Below, in pieces: positions 24,489 to 37,584 of a stretch of 64,000 bases of DNA. The stretch is from Megamerina dolium. Taxonomy: Eukaryota > Arthropoda > Insecta > Diptera > Megamerinidae. The stretch's first letter is position 1, and every line of letters starts with the position of its first letter. The translations under genes and the position numbers were made by a program. The notes beneath the pieces are model-generated. The model was not told the origin of the DNA. It searched no databases and saw nothing but the letters and a program-made list of their open reading frames with translations. Location of the stretch: contig OY978529.1 in NCBI GenBank assembly GCA_963854835.1, positions 50,171,026 through 50,235,025 of the forward strand, given 5' to 3'.

Positions 24489-25107
24489 TAATCTCTATGT
24501 ATGTGTACGTATGTATAGTGAAGTATTATTGAAATAATATTGATTTCATTTTCTATGTTGTTAAAAGTGTAGGCGTGCTACCAAAGTGGGAAGAGTAACG
24601 CTATTGCATTCTCTTTCAAAGTTAAAATCTAAATACATAATCGTGTTACATGTTTGTATGTATTTGTATTTGTGACAGAAATGAGAATTTAAAAAAAAAA
24701 TAAAATAAAATAAATTAATATAGACTGACTGCTTATAACGACAACGACCTTCACCTTAAGCCTTACTTAAGCAGTGTAAGCTATTTTTTTTTTTCGTTTC
24801 TTTTCGAATGTTCAGCAAATGAATACATACCGTATTCAAACATATGTGTATATTATTCAACAATGTCGATAGCCGTATTCATATAAGCTAAGCGTTTTCC
24901 TCTTCTTTGCTTTGTTTTCGGCTTTCGGCGTTTTTATAAACAAGATAGCTGTGAACAAAATGAAAACAAAACAATGAAATTCAAATAGTAACCATGGCAA
25001 AGAGATTGTTTGTTCAAATCAAATAATTAACAGAATAATAAAAATAATTCGTAAACAGTGTACCTAATAAAAAAGCTTCCTTCACTTCACTCATAGTAGG
25101 TACACTA
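24489..25107. other. Non-coding stretch between two DNA transposons
   Basis: No gene recognised; poly-A/poly-T tracts only. Confidence 0.4.
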
Positions 25108-26324
25108 TAGGGTGATTTTTTTAAAAAGTCTTTGGATTTGATTTAAAAAAAAAAAAACACATACAATTTAGAGAAATGTATGAATGTAAATGTTGATCGC
25201 GGCTGCGCCTCAAATGGTTCATACGCTGGGTCTAATTTTGGCATACTCTCTCCAACACATCCGCCGGTATCTCACGAATAAATTCTTCAATATTGGCTTC
25301 CAGTGCATCAACCGTTGCGGACTTGTCGCTATAGACATGCGGCTCAACATAGCCCCACAAAAATTGTCTAAAGGCGTTAAATCGCATGATCTAGGTGACC
25401 AATTGACCGGCCCCAAACGTGAAATAAACTTTTCACCGAACTCGCCTCTCAATTGGACCATTGTTTCGGGTGCTCTGTGGCATGTGGTACCGTCTTGTTG
25501 AAACCACATATCGTCAGCCAAGTCCAGCTCTTCAATTTTGAGGGAAAAAAAAATTTTATAATCATCGTACGGTGGCGCTCGTCATTCACAGTAGAGTTCC
25601 TGCCTTCGTCGTCTTTGAAAAAGTACGGTCCAATGATGCCACCGGCCCCTAATCCACACCAAACAGTGCATTTTTCGGGATGTATTGGCAGTTCTTGCAA
25701 TGCTTCTGACTGCTCTTCACACCAAATACCGCATTTTTGATGTTTCACTTATTCATTCAAACAGAAATGAGCTTCGTCGCTGAACACAATTTTCCGATAA
25801 AAAAGTCGATCTTCATCCAACTTTGCCAGCGACCATTCAAGTTAGCCGTTGTGATAGGTCGTGTAGCTTCAATTCTTGCACCAGCTGTATTTGAAAAGGT
25901 TTTACACCCAAATCCTTCCGCAAAATTTTCGACGTAGTGGAGTAACAGAGGCTCAATTGCTGCGAACGGAGCCGAATCGATAATTCACGATCATCAAACA
26001 ACACTGGCGAATACAGCTGCGATATTTTCCTCTGTCCTCACTATAGGTATGCGTGTTGGTGGTTTTATGTTACATAATGTAAATTTGGTGTGAAATTTAA
26101 TCACAAGATTCCGAATAGTCGCCTCAAAAGGTCCCCCAAACTGACCATAAAATGAATGAATGAATGGACCGAGCATGAATTTTGATAATAAAATTCAATA
26201 ATCTGCAAGCGTTGTTCGTTTATTAGTACATTCATGATTAAATTATAGACCAAACTGAACACGAAAACAGCTGATCTGTCAAAAACAGTGTTGTCAAAAA
26301 GAAAGTTGCTAAAAAATCACCCTG
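25108..26324 (-). mobile_element. Mariner-like element (DEAHFH type), decayed transposase
   Basis: Ends GGGTGATTTTTTT and AAAAAATCACCCTG are inverted repeats beside TA (25106-25107, 26325-26326). The minus strand carries transposase pieces: HPEKCTVWCGLGAGGIIGPY, then WFQQDGTTCHRAPET (about 25500) and GPVNWSPRSCDLTPLDNF (about 25395), in two overlapping frames. Frameshifts and stops make it dead. Confidence 0.82.
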
Positions 26325-27239
26325 TATATCATTATAATATGATACATACTACATCCATGTTCACATCACCATTAAGCTGTTTAGTTTAATTTTCAGTTAA
26401 TTTACAATGAGTCATTAAAAATGGTTTGTTGCCTTAGATTAAAAATGATGAATATTATAAATTTCATTAATCTTATAAGACAGCGAAGCTAGGTCTATGT
26501 CTTTATTCAAATCATGCACATGTATGAGTATAATAATATATTTATAGCATTTTTCATTTCTTGAACGATTTTATGCAAATGTCTTAATTTCTTGTATTTC
26601 CACATGAAAGAACATTCAACCAACTAGGCGTAGTTTAATTTAGCATGGCATATGCTTATGTTTTGTGCATATTTCTTGTTAAATTCAAAACAGAAAATGT
26701 AATAAATATTTTTGATTTCGTTTGTACCCATACAAAAAACAAGGAGTCAACAAATTTCGATGCAACAATACAATGAAATATTATTTCTATATTTCCCATG
26801 CTGATCTCTATTCAAAGATGTGTTAATTAGCATTAAAACAGATTTATTCGAATGAAATTCCCTTCTTTGTATACTAACATATCTGCCGTGAAGGTCAATC
26901 AAAGAATGCTAATAGTACTACTTTGAATATATGAATAAAAACAAAAAACAATAGAATAATAGGGTTAATTATCTTTAAAATTAAGTAACGTATATTAGAG
27001 TTTAAAATTTTACAAAGCAAATATAAAGTATCTCAGCGGTTTGTCCATTACTATAATCCAACATCCAAGTGAAAAAGCATTTGTTAATATTTTTCCGAAA
27101 AATAAAAACTGCATTGTAAAGCCTGGGGGGAGTATGGCGCATTAAGTGCTGGTTGGAGGTGACAAGATATAAGAAATTGCTGCGAAAGTTGATCGTTGTG
27201 ATCACGCGTTTTTAGCTTTCATGTTTCTAGATGTAGGTG
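26325..27239. other. AT-rich non-coding stretch
   Basis: No feature recognised. Confidence 0.35.
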
Positions 27240-27660
27240 GTCTTCATGCACCATTTTATGGCACCCCGTGATGGTGCGTAGAGCAGGGTTTTGTCTAACC
27301 TACCGTCGACGGCCACTGACAGTGTTGTTCTGAGCTCTTTTGTCCAGGTGCAATCATCAGCATAAGAAATCAGTTGTTTGCCAGAAGTAAGCGCAGAAGC
27401 TTTTACAGATAAAAGTTGAAAAGAATGGGCGACAGTACACTTCCCTTTGGTACCCCTTGCTTTACCTTCCTATACGGGGAACGTTCTCTAAATTGCACAA
27501 TCGATTGTCGGTTGACTAATTAGACTAAGTAATTAGCGATCTATCGCCAATGGTGGAGTTAGGCAGAGATGAGAGCAGGATGTCGTCCACCGGCCAGCCG
27601 GGCTACCGCATCGAATGCCTTTGACACATCGAGTGCCACCAGAATTTGGTGTAATGCAAT
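27240..27660 (-). mobile_element. Non-LTR retrotransposon remnant, reverse transcriptase core
   Basis: The minus strand reads, in order, LVALDVSKAFDAVA (about 27605-27645, RT motif with the first catalytic Asp), GVPKGSVLSPILFNFYL (about 27405-27460) and ISYADDCTWTK (about 27340-27370, the YADD box). These are three consecutive RT motifs of LOA/Jockey/I-like elements. Stops (one just after FNFYL) and frameshifts separate them. Confidence 0.78.
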
Positions 27661-28440
27661 AATGTCGATCTTTTGTACTTTTTTTTTTTTCTTAAATAAA
27701 TCGTCAATTATGTCAATTTTTCATGAATTTTTAGGCAAATGCTTAAATCAAGATGTTGCAGATTCTTCATGCCATTTTTCGTGCAGCCCAACAAAATAAA
27801 AAGCTACGATCTTGAGCTCGAAATAATTTGCTTCACAAGCTGTATTCAATGTATCATTGCTATACCGTCGGAAATATATGTCTTCCAAATCAAAAACTTG
27901 ACTGCTTTATCATTTTTGAAATTTTTGCTAAATTTTTCATTGTAGAGCGTCTCCTGCAAGATCATTACAGTTCTAACAAGACCTAGGTTCTGTCGTCATT
28001 TCACCGCAAAACTTTGTATATGAATTGAATCCCAATCGATTCGAACCCACTGCTGTGTCAATGACACTGAATTCTGGCTGATAGGCGGACATATCAACAG
28101 ACAGGGACTGGTCGATGAGGATGAGGAATTTTATTTCAACTTTTTTCTCCAATGTTCAACTCTTGCATGTTATAGAATTTTCATCTCGCGTAAGACTTTT
28201 CATAACGCTTTGATGGAACCGCCCACCATCGACGTAAGGCAATGTCTCTTTTCGCCTATAGGTCGTTGTGGATCGACAAGACTTAAATGAGGTCTATTCA
28301 TCACAATTCATTTATCTTGCTTCTTTCTTTTTCTACACTTTGGCAACACAAAAAACCAAATCTGCCCATATGAGTCCCCCCCAAAAATAGCTCCGTTTTA
28401 CTTGATTGATTTTCGCACTTCGATGTCGGATACATAAAAC

Positions 28441-28890
28441 ACTTACTTACTTACTGTTTGGCCGTAACAACCGAATATCGATTTAGGCCGAATATAGCAT
28501 GCTTCGCCAGCCATCTCTGTTCTGCGCTAGCTGGCGCCAGTTAGAAATTCCAAGCGCCGTCAGGAACTCCAGTACTTGGTCTTTCCACCGGAGGTAAGGC
28601 CTTCCTCTTCTGCGTCGTCCTCCCGCGGGTTCCGAATATAACACCTTCTTAGCTGGAGCGTGTTCATCCATTCGCTCGACATGACCTAGTCAGCACAACC
28701 GCCGGATTTTGATGGTTGTACCTTATTCGGTACTCGCCACTAACGCATATAGGTCCAAAGATCTTGCGTAGGACTTTTCTCTCGAAAACTCTAAGCATTC
28801 GCTCATCCGAGGTGGAAATTGTCCAGGCTTCAGCGACATATATTAGGACAGGCATGATGAGAGAGCACATACACCATAAAATTTATCTGA
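28441..28890 (-). mobile_element. Non-LTR retrotransposon 3' fragment, copy 1 (endonuclease-RT ORF end)
   Basis: The minus strand reads MPVLIYVAEAWTISTSDE, FERKVLRKIFGPICV, GEYRIRYN and later PAKKVLYSEPAGGRRRRGRP, RWKDQVLEFLTALGISNW. This is the C-terminal end of the ORF of RTE-like endonuclease/RT elements. Its 3' end carries a (AAGT)n tail (ACTT repeats at 28441-28455). It is 5'-truncated and internally deleted relative to copy 2 at 37585-38198. Confidence 0.72.
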
Positions 28891-28929
28891 ATCTTACACG
28901 TTTGAAGTTTGAAGTTTGAAGTCGCATCA

Positions 28930-29350
28930 AAGCACTAGACGCTAAATTGGTGAAAACTAAGTGCCTCGAGCACCGCAGAGTACCCCAAAATTTTATCCAA
29001 CAATAAGTGATCGATCTCTGCTGGATCCACGATCATCAACGATCCCGGCTGGATCCCGGCAACGTAAAGGCCAACGAATGTGCTAGATATGGATCAGAAC
29101 AACCGAAGGCGCAGCAATTGGTGACATTTGTATACCACTCGGGTCAATACGAAATCTAATTGAGACCACAGCAAAAGAACAAAGGAACAGATGATAGAAT
29201 CTTACCACTAGATGTCAAACATCTTGTAGTATATGGTCCGATTTAAACCAAGGATGAACTAAAATATTTCTTAGACTTGGTAGAGAAGATCTCCGCAACT
29301 TTTGTAAGAATGCTTACGGGGCATTGTATCATTGCATCTAATCATTGCAT
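28930..29350 (+). mobile_element. Non-LTR retrotransposon remnant, RNase H end
   Basis: The plus strand reads LDPGNVKANECARYGS (about 29052-29100; family form PGHxxIxGNExADELAR) and LVEKISATFVRMLTGHC (about 29278-29330). These are the end of an RNase H domain and the segment after it, in the same clade style as 14640-15300. Several stops. Confidence 0.58.
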
Positions 29351-32156
29351 TCTATTGAAATCGTTTTGTTTCATGATGCATTCATTTTAGATGCTTTAGC
29401 CTACACAAAAATTACGCTCAAGTTTATTCCACAGTATTGATTGAAAAAGAATTGTAATTTTCTTTTCTCCATTGCGTGTATCAAACTACATATTTTGACA
29501 TGTACCTCGTTAAATTCTTATGATTTATATGCTCAAATACATAAAAAAAAAAGCTCAACGGTACATTGCCAGCACCCCAATGGAATAGGTGTGCATATGT
29601 ATTACCAAATACTCCAATAATAAGACACAGTACATAGTAGCTACTTAGTAGTAGTTCATTCAAGCGAAAAGCAAAAAATGGTTCGCTTACCTCTTTTATT
29701 ATTGTTTTTTTTCAGATTTTTTTTTTCTTCCATACTATAGTTGAATGCAAGTAATAACGTAACTTTATGAAGTTAGACTTGTGATCAATTTAAAATTCCT
29801 GTTAATGACTCATGCTCACGAAAAACATGAATTGATTTTTTCTTTTCTTTCTTTCTTCTGTTTGTTTTTAATCTTTATTCTTCTTTGTCTTGTACTTTAT
29901 TGGTCTCGCATTTAATGTTTGTAAATATTATGAAGTAAAAGAAAAATAAATAAAGAAATATATGCAATATTAAATTGAAAAAATCCACATTTATATTGGT
30001 GCCTCCTCACATAGGTTTATGCGCTCTTACTCGAATTGTCATTGTTGTGGCACCTCATTCCGGAAGAAATGGTAGAATATTTAACGTTGCAATGATTATG
30101 TTGTTTTTGTTGTTGCTGCTGCTGGTAAACTTTAGAAAATTGATTTTCCGGTCGTTCATTCCCTGAGTGAGTGAGTGAGTGAGTGAAATGAGGGATTATT
30201 TGCTCGTTTTGCTCGTTAGCATAGTCATGCATATGCTTCTCGAATCTGAATATGACGTACAACCATGGTATGTAAACTTCCCTTGATGACTGACTGCAAT
30301 CTTTATGACCGTATTCGTTTGTAGTCGTCTGTAGTCTGTGTTGTTCTTTGTTTGGATACACACGAGTATATGTTTTGTGTACATATGTATATGCCTACAA
30401 TATATTACGCTTCCACTGATAAATTACATGCAGCATTGCTTATTGCTAAAAGCCAAAATTGTGCACATACAAATATTTAGGGGCGTATTGCCAACTTCAA
30501 TTTCATTTGGAGCACAAATGAAAACAAAATCATATCAAAAATATGAAGAGAAGAGGAAAAGAGGACTACTCAGGAAGCACTAAGCATTCTATATGTAGGT
30601 AGATAGATTATGTAAAAGAAGAAGAAGAAGAAAGAAACACATCAGACTTTTTTGCTTCAAGTTATTTGAGCTGTCAAGAAGGAAGATGGAGTGTAGGAGC
30701 AGCATGGTTTTATCATTTAAAGTATTCATTCGTTGGAAGTCCTATAATGTGTCTGTTTTTTAGGTAATTGTTGTTGTTGTTGTTATTTTTCGTACAGGTG
30801 AATTAATTAAAATTTCGTCTGCGGTTGTTTGTTTATTATTTTATTTTATTTCTCTCATTTTTTTTTTTTTTTGTAATATCCACTTCCTTCTATTTAACAT
30901 GTAAACGACACACGGCACACGATCTGAGCGATTGGCGTTGCTGTCGTTGATTTTTGTCATTTCTTATGTGTTGCTTGTATATCTATTTTTATAGTGTAAA
31001 TAAAGATTTTAGCCATGTCTACATATATAAACGGTTGTTAAGAAAAATTGACATGTACATAATTCAATTAAATTCGTCATTTGATGTGTGACCCCTTTAG
31101 CATGCGACTGTTAATTTTGTAGTTTTATCACTTTGAAAAGCAAAGTTTTATAATTAAAATTGATTAGATTGGGAAATGTAATGCAGCCACAGCTATATTG
31201 TACTTAAAATGCTGAGTGTTGCAGAAAAAAAAAATCACAAAAAATGCAATTTTCACCCGATCTTGATAATATTAAGCTTAAAATGTTTGCAATTAAACTG
31301 ACTAACTTTAAATAAATAAAAAATTCCTGATTTTTTCATCTTCTTATAAAAAAAAATCACTTTCGAAATCAAAATTTTTTTTTAAAACGCAAAAATTCTA
31401 CAAATTTTTGATTTTGAGCAGCCATAACTCTGCAAGTTTTAGCTCAATCACTGCAATTTGTATATAGTATGAAATCGTATTTAAATTATCTTTCGAAAGA
31501 GCTACTGTTTGCGTTGAACGCACTTAACAGTCAAGCAAAACCTATTTTTGAATGAAGTGATATCCAAAAAAAAACACAAAGTTACCGTTATCTCAAAAAT
31601 CTGACCATACAAAAAATGTACAAAAATGTGTTTTGAGATCAATACGAACTATTTCCTATACCTGAATTTCTTGATATTTTTTCAAAATAATTAATTGTAA
31701 ACTAATGTAATTGAAGGCTTTTCATATGTCAATAAATTGACATATGAATGGGTAAAATAAAATGAAAAATTGCAAAAATCATTGCAAGAACTACACACTT
31801 TAAAATTATACGTATTGCCTTGTGTGAGTGTTAAGGGATGACCAGTCAAATGTAAATAAATATGGCTGCATGTATTAAATCATCCATAGGTAACTAATAT
31901 GTAGTTGACAATTGTCAAGACATTGTCAATATACTCGTACCATATAACAATGGTTATATGATCATGAAGATGGTCTTTTATATTTCTTAGTTACGGATTA
32001 AAAATGTCTGCTTGTTTTAGGGGTTTGTGCTAAGCTTCTTTCTTCTTGTGTTGTTAATATTTTCTATCTATGTAACTTATAGCTTATATTTTCATTTCGC
32101 AAAAGGTTTCTCATACATAGTGTTACGTCTAGAAACATACAAACAATATTGTGCCA
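29351..32156. other. AT-rich non-coding stretch
   Basis: Contains (GAGT)n at 30164-30186, (GAA)n at 30617-30632 and (GTT)n at 30768-30785. A patch at 31230-31620 has the texture of decayed repeat DNA but no family is recognised. No coding region. Confidence 0.4.
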
Positions 32157-32384
32157 CTAAGTCTGCTGGTGTATAGTACAATTATGAGAGCTAAATTGCA
32201 GCATATAAGCTGTTAGTGTAACCTTTTCTTTAAGCTTTCTTAAATGACTCATAGTAATTTCTTCATCATTGCCTGCCAATTTCCATGTAATTCGATTTGT
32301 TTTTTCGTTTATATTTATCATTTCATGCTTTCGTCGAACTTTCGAAATGCTCTTAGTATTAATACGTGAAAAATTGTTAACCAT
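32157..32384 (-). CDS. Candidate small ORF, 75 aa, function unknown
   Basis: Starts at the ATG at 32384 and ends at a TAG. The predicted protein is polar and basic, with segments such as KVRRKHEMININEKTNR and MSHLRKLKEKVTLTAYMLQ, and lacks the hydrophobic AT-driven composition of most open frames here. I recognise no family and no flanking exon. It lies alone in repeat-rich DNA, so it may equally be chance or a transposon scrap. Confidence 0.2.
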   Translation of the reverse strand: MVNNFSRINTKSISKVRRKHEMININEKTNRITWKLAGNDEEITMSHLRKLKEKVTLTAYMLQFSSHNCTIHQQT

Positions 32385-33380
32385 TATATGACTACGAAAT
32401 TTCTACAACTGTTTTAAAGTGAAGTGGTATGTAATATCTAATTTCAATTTTTTTTTTTCAGTTAATTTTATTTTTTTAATTGTATTTTCAAAATTATAAT
32501 TAACAGAATAATTGAAAAAATATTTCTTCAAAATCGCATATAAACTTGAGACATTTTATACAAGCTTTACTTGATGGAAGACATTTTTGAAAGTATACCT
32601 TTAGTCACATTAAGGTTAAAAATATTGACTATACATTATTTTCACTTGGCATTTCGGCGATGGTATACTACTTTCACGTTATCAACAATATTGCCAACAC
32701 ACAAACGAATAGCATATTGTGCTTCACTGCACCCATGTCATGCAACAATTGACGAATTAGACTTGCCATCAATGCAATGCAATATATAAGAAATGCCTAA
32801 AGAAATAGAAGAAGAAAGAAAAAAGATTTTTATTTAAATAGTGCAACATGCAACACATCAAATCAACACTAATTTTTTATATACATAGTATATAACGGTA
32901 ACAAAAATAGTAGTATATAGTGTGTATTTTATCTGCATAAATTTTCTCAAAAAATCTCAATTGAAACTGAAATTGAATTGAATAGAATATTAAACTGACT
33001 TTGGTCTTGTTGTTGCTTCATTCAACTTAAATATGCAACCAACTGACTATGCAATAATCAATTAAAATTATTATTATTATTATTATTATGGTCTCTCTCT
33101 CTCTCATTTCTCGTCGCATTTTGTTCCCTTTGACACTTTTTGAATTGAATTAAATCGATTTAATTTATTGTCGACAGACATAGTGATGCAATGATGAGAA
33201 ATTGATTTCTGATCTTTGTAAGAAAAACACTTCTAGTGGTGTAAATTTAGAATCAATGTGCTTTTTCCAATAAATATGTAGCAGAATGACGATGTCGTAT
33301 TACTTAGGGTCGGAGATATAGATTTTTTGCAAATTGAATTTTTTCTGCCTTTAAATTAATGCTCTTCTTGTTCAGAGAAA
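32385..33380. other. AT-rich non-coding stretch
   Basis: (ATT)n at 33067-33088. No gene recognised. Confidence 0.4.
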
Positions 33381-34075
33381 TTTGAAATTGGATGTGCGAC
33401 AGACCAGAATAATTATATTCAATGGATTTAGGGTCGCAAAATCCGAATACCTGGTCGTATTTCCAACATCACTCATGTTTTTTTATGACCTAAAAATATA
33501 GCACATTCTACTTTTTTTATTGAGATTTTCACAGACTGTGAAAAAAAGGAAGTTGTCCGATGGTTCAGAGTAGATACTCTTTTATGGATTTTGGATCGCT
33601 GAATTCGAATAATTTAAGACATCAACCTTAGGATATTTTCTAATCTCAAAATGTATGTGACGCTATAATTTCGTTCACCACATTTTTAGTTTCTGGGTTT
33701 ACTTTCGATCACTCATAGCGCACAGCTTCGTTAAAAAAAAATTAAAATTGGATATCCGACAGACCAGAATAGTTATATTCTATGGATTTAGGGTCGCTAA
33801 ATCCGAATACCTGGTCGTATTTCCACCATCTCTCAGCTTTTTTTCTAACCTAAAAATATAGCAGAAAATCCCCAATAAAAGTGACTACTTTGTCCCGTCG
33901 TACATTCTACTTTTTTTATTGAGGTTGCCACAGACCAATGAAAAAAAAAAAAAGATATCAGATGGGTCAGAGCAGACACTCTTTTATGGATTTTGGATCG
34001 CTGAATTCGAAACCGTAATTTATCACATCAACCTCATGATATTTTCTATCCTCAAAAGAGCTGCAAAAATAGTCG
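33381..34075. repeat. Imperfect direct duplication, two units of about 360-400 bp
   Basis: GGATTTAGGGTCGC occurs at 33423 and 33783 (360 apart) and TTTATGGATTTTGGATCGCT at 33581 and 33983 (402 apart). The difference comes from about 42 extra bases (around 33860-33905) in the second unit. No coding content. Confidence 0.8.
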
Positions 34076-35030
34076 CAACCGCCATCTCATTTAAATTAGA
34101 AAGAAATCTGAAAGTGATGTTGAAAATTCAACCACGCATTTGAATATAACTACTTTGCTGTATCGAACACCCTACTATTTTTGCGGGTTTCACAACAAAC
34201 ATTTACAATTACGGTTTTCGGTGAGATGGACTGATTGTATTAATTGCACCATTAATTATCGAAAAAATATATACATTTCAATTATAGACAAATTTTCTAG
34301 AGCACAACTTGATAATACAATTTCATATATAGATTTCATAGTTTTCTACTACTGAACCTCCAGTTTTGATGTTGCAGGACCACCCGGGTTCTACAAATAT
34401 TTCGTCCCAGGTAAATTTGAATTCAAAACTTGCACTTATCTTTGCGAATTCCATATATACGGAGCTATGCCAAAGAGAGTCGAAAAACCTTTTGCTGCAA
34501 TCATCTGAAAAACAACCATAACAAAAGTGCCTGTTTGACAACATTTTCAATTGAAAACAATTTTCAACTAACTTTGCTGTCAAAGACATAACATGATGAT
34601 ACCTTTTTACTTGAAGTATCATCATCATCAGGTTTTTAGTTGCGATTTTAATTTCATTTACTTGAGATTTCATTTTTATTACCTACTCTATTTGTACTAT
34701 GTTTGTAAGGAAACTATTCATAGTTGTTATTATTTCTCATTGTATATTATGTACGAGTACATACACTTGTTAACTTTCACTGTAATTTTCATTTTGTTTA
34801 TGTATCGTTTATACGAGTATGTGGTGTTGGATTTTGTATGCTTGTATCACACAAATTTTAATTGCACCTTGCATTGGAAGCAAACATCAACAAGTGGTAA
34901 TAATTATAAATACATACATATTACTTATGGCTTTTACATCATTCACTTTGTTACTGGTATTGTTGTTACCAATGTTGTCATTGTATTGTTTTTACTATTT
35001 AACATAGTTGTGAAATAAGTCATTTTCATA
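34076..35030. other. AT-rich non-coding stretch
   Basis: Open frames on both strands at 34323-35018 are Ile/Tyr/Phe-rich with no recognised protein. Confidence 0.35.
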
Positions 35031-35129
35031 TATTGGGTTGATGAGACCAGCCTGTGTGTACATTTCGAAAAAGAGTCTAAAAGACAACGATCGCGTCCAT
35101 TGAGTCTTTTATCTTTTAATATATCAAGA

Positions 35130-35930
35130 AAAAATTCATAACATTCAGCATTCAATCAATTATGCAGCCTTTTTGAATTTTTTTCAGTGTAACTTTGTAC
35201 TCGGTAAACAGGAACACACCATAAGTTCACATCTTAAGGTTTCGCACAGAAATATGAGTCGTTTTCTTTTCCTTAGCAACTTTTCGAAGATACATCCATC
35301 AGTAGCCAATTACCAATATACATTTCAATCAAATATGCAGCCTTTTTGAATTTTTTTTCAGTGTAACTTTGTACTTAGTAGGAAGGAACACACTACTAAG
35401 ATTCATAAGTTCACATCTTAAGGTTTCGCACAGAAATATGAGTCTTTTTCTTTTCCTCAGCAACTTTTCAAAAGAACATGCATCAATAGACAATTACCAA
35501 TATGCATTTCAATCAAATATGCAGCCTTTTTGAATTTTTTTCAGTGTTACTTTGTACTTGGTAGGAAGGAAAACACTATTAAGATTCATGAGTTCACATC
35601 TTAAGGCTTCGCATAGAAATATATGTGAAATACTTATAGGAAATAGTCTTTGTTCTTTTTCTCAACTTTTCGAATCAACAAGCATGAATAGACAATTACC
35701 AATATGCATTTTAATCAAATATGCAGCCTTTTTGAATTTTTTTCAGTGTAACTTTGTACTTGGTAAGAAGGAACACACTATTAACATTTATAAGTTCACG
35801 TCTTAAGATTTCGCACAGAAATATATGTGAAATACTCATAGGAAATAGTCTTTGTTCTTTTTCTCAGCAACATTTCGAAGAAACATCGATCAGTAGCCAA
35901 TTATCAATATGCACTTCACGTATGAAGATT
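35130..35930. repeat. Tandem repeat, four-plus units of 173-202 bp
   Basis: GCAGCCTTTTTGAATTTTT occurs at 35164, 35337, 35521 and 35723, followed each time by CAGTGT(A/T)ACTTTGTACT, TTCACATCTTAAG and a CAATTACCAATATGCA-type segment. Spacing grows from 173 to 202 bp through small insertions; the last unit fades out near 35930. Confidence 0.9.
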
Positions 35931-36146
35931 TCTCCATTTTTTTTTTTCGTGGATATTACCCTGTATTTGGTCGAAAATATTTATCTTACAACTTTTGTAA
36001 TTCACTTCATTTCGTTATGTAGTTTATTATAATGTTGATGTAATGGTTTTGTGTCTATACATGTATCACCGTATAAAGTATGCAACAAAACAATGTGCCT
36101 GCAAGTTGTTGACATGTTGATATATACATTTTAATCATTTTGACGC

Positions 36147-36268
36147 GTATTCATAGTCAAAATTAGTTTCAACTTTAGTATAGACTTTTTTGACGAATTT
36201 TTTATACAAAAATCTGTCAAAAAATTGATACTAAATTTAAATGGGAACTTAATTTTGACTATGAATAC
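36147..36268. mobile_element. Short palindromic MITE-like element, 122 bp
   Basis: GTATTCATAGTCAAAATTAG at the left end is matched in inverse by AATTTTGACTATGAATAC at the right end, and the inner arms (CAACTTTAGTA; TACTAAATTT) also pair. The whole can fold into one hairpin. No coding capacity and no obvious target duplication. Confidence 0.7.
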
Positions 36269-37584
36269 TTGTCTTTGATTTTCAAAACGTAGAAAATAAC
36301 ATTTTGGGAAGAGCCTAGTAGTATTAATAGCGTTTGAAAACAAAAAGTCACATAAAATTTGAATGGTTACTAAGGGGTTAAATTTTTAATACTTCCTCAA
36401 TATTATGAATGACTTGGTGACTACTACAAACTGAAACTTTATACTCGTATGTATATGCAATCATTAAAAATCATATGAGCAAATATTTGTTATTCAGAAA
36501 TAGAGTAAAAAAAATATTGTTTCAATATTTATTTACTCTCGTTTGTCAGAGAGAAAATAAATGACCAGTTAAATTGCAATAAAAATAATATAAAAAATGG
36601 AAGCACTCAAAAATCACACACTTTTCAGATGAATGAATGAAAAAAAAAAAAAAAAAGTCGTCAACGATGACACAACTATATAACGAAGCATTTAAACTAG
36701 AGCGCAATCACAATCATTACATACTCGTTCGTACATGCATATCAAGTAGTTAAACATATGTTGTATACTTGAAAGTTTATTTGCATAATGACTGTGTTTC
36801 TGAACTGGGACATTTTAGTAGGAGAATACTTACACTAGATATGTACGGTACGAATATGTATGTAGTACCTACATATTTCATATACAACTATGTGGAAGTA
36901 AAAGTAGGTGAGAGAGTGAGTACAGTAATGATGACGATAAAATGATATTATAACAGAGTTAAATTGAACTTCAACATAGATGCTTCACTGCAAATTAAAA
37001 ACATACCCATCAACAAGTTTTTAAATTCCCAACCCAATGCGATCAGTTCATAAATATGCTATGAAGAGATAATTCATTAAACTGCCTGCGATGAAACTGA
37101 AGTGAACTGAAAACTAAATACAGATAGAAAGATGCAAAATAATGGTGAAGAGTAAACAGACATTGGTGAAATGCAATTTAAAAAAAGGGGGACGTCAAGA
37201 AGTAATAATATTGGATTTTTGCATAAATTACAATTGCAAATCTCATTGAAATTCTATGAGAAGACAATTTCTAAGCTTAATATCAACTTCAAGCAAACGT
37301 AAATTGACAAATAACTCGTGAACATAAGACTATACGAAATGTACAATAATTAGAAATAAGTACTAGCTAAATAGGTGCAGAAAGGTGGCTATAAAAAGAA
37401 GTAACGTCCCACAGAATTACGTAATAATATTCCCAATGTATCTGTTGAGGATCAATAGTATTTTTTGATCCAAGTGATATATGCTTGACTGACCTTAGTC
37501 ACATTTACTAGCGTGATCCGAAAGGGTCACGGCTTCACAAAGATATAATAAATTGATTCTTCAAATTTATTTATATTTTTTTTT
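36269..37584. other. Non-coding stretch
   Basis: No gene or repeat family recognised. Confidence 0.35.
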
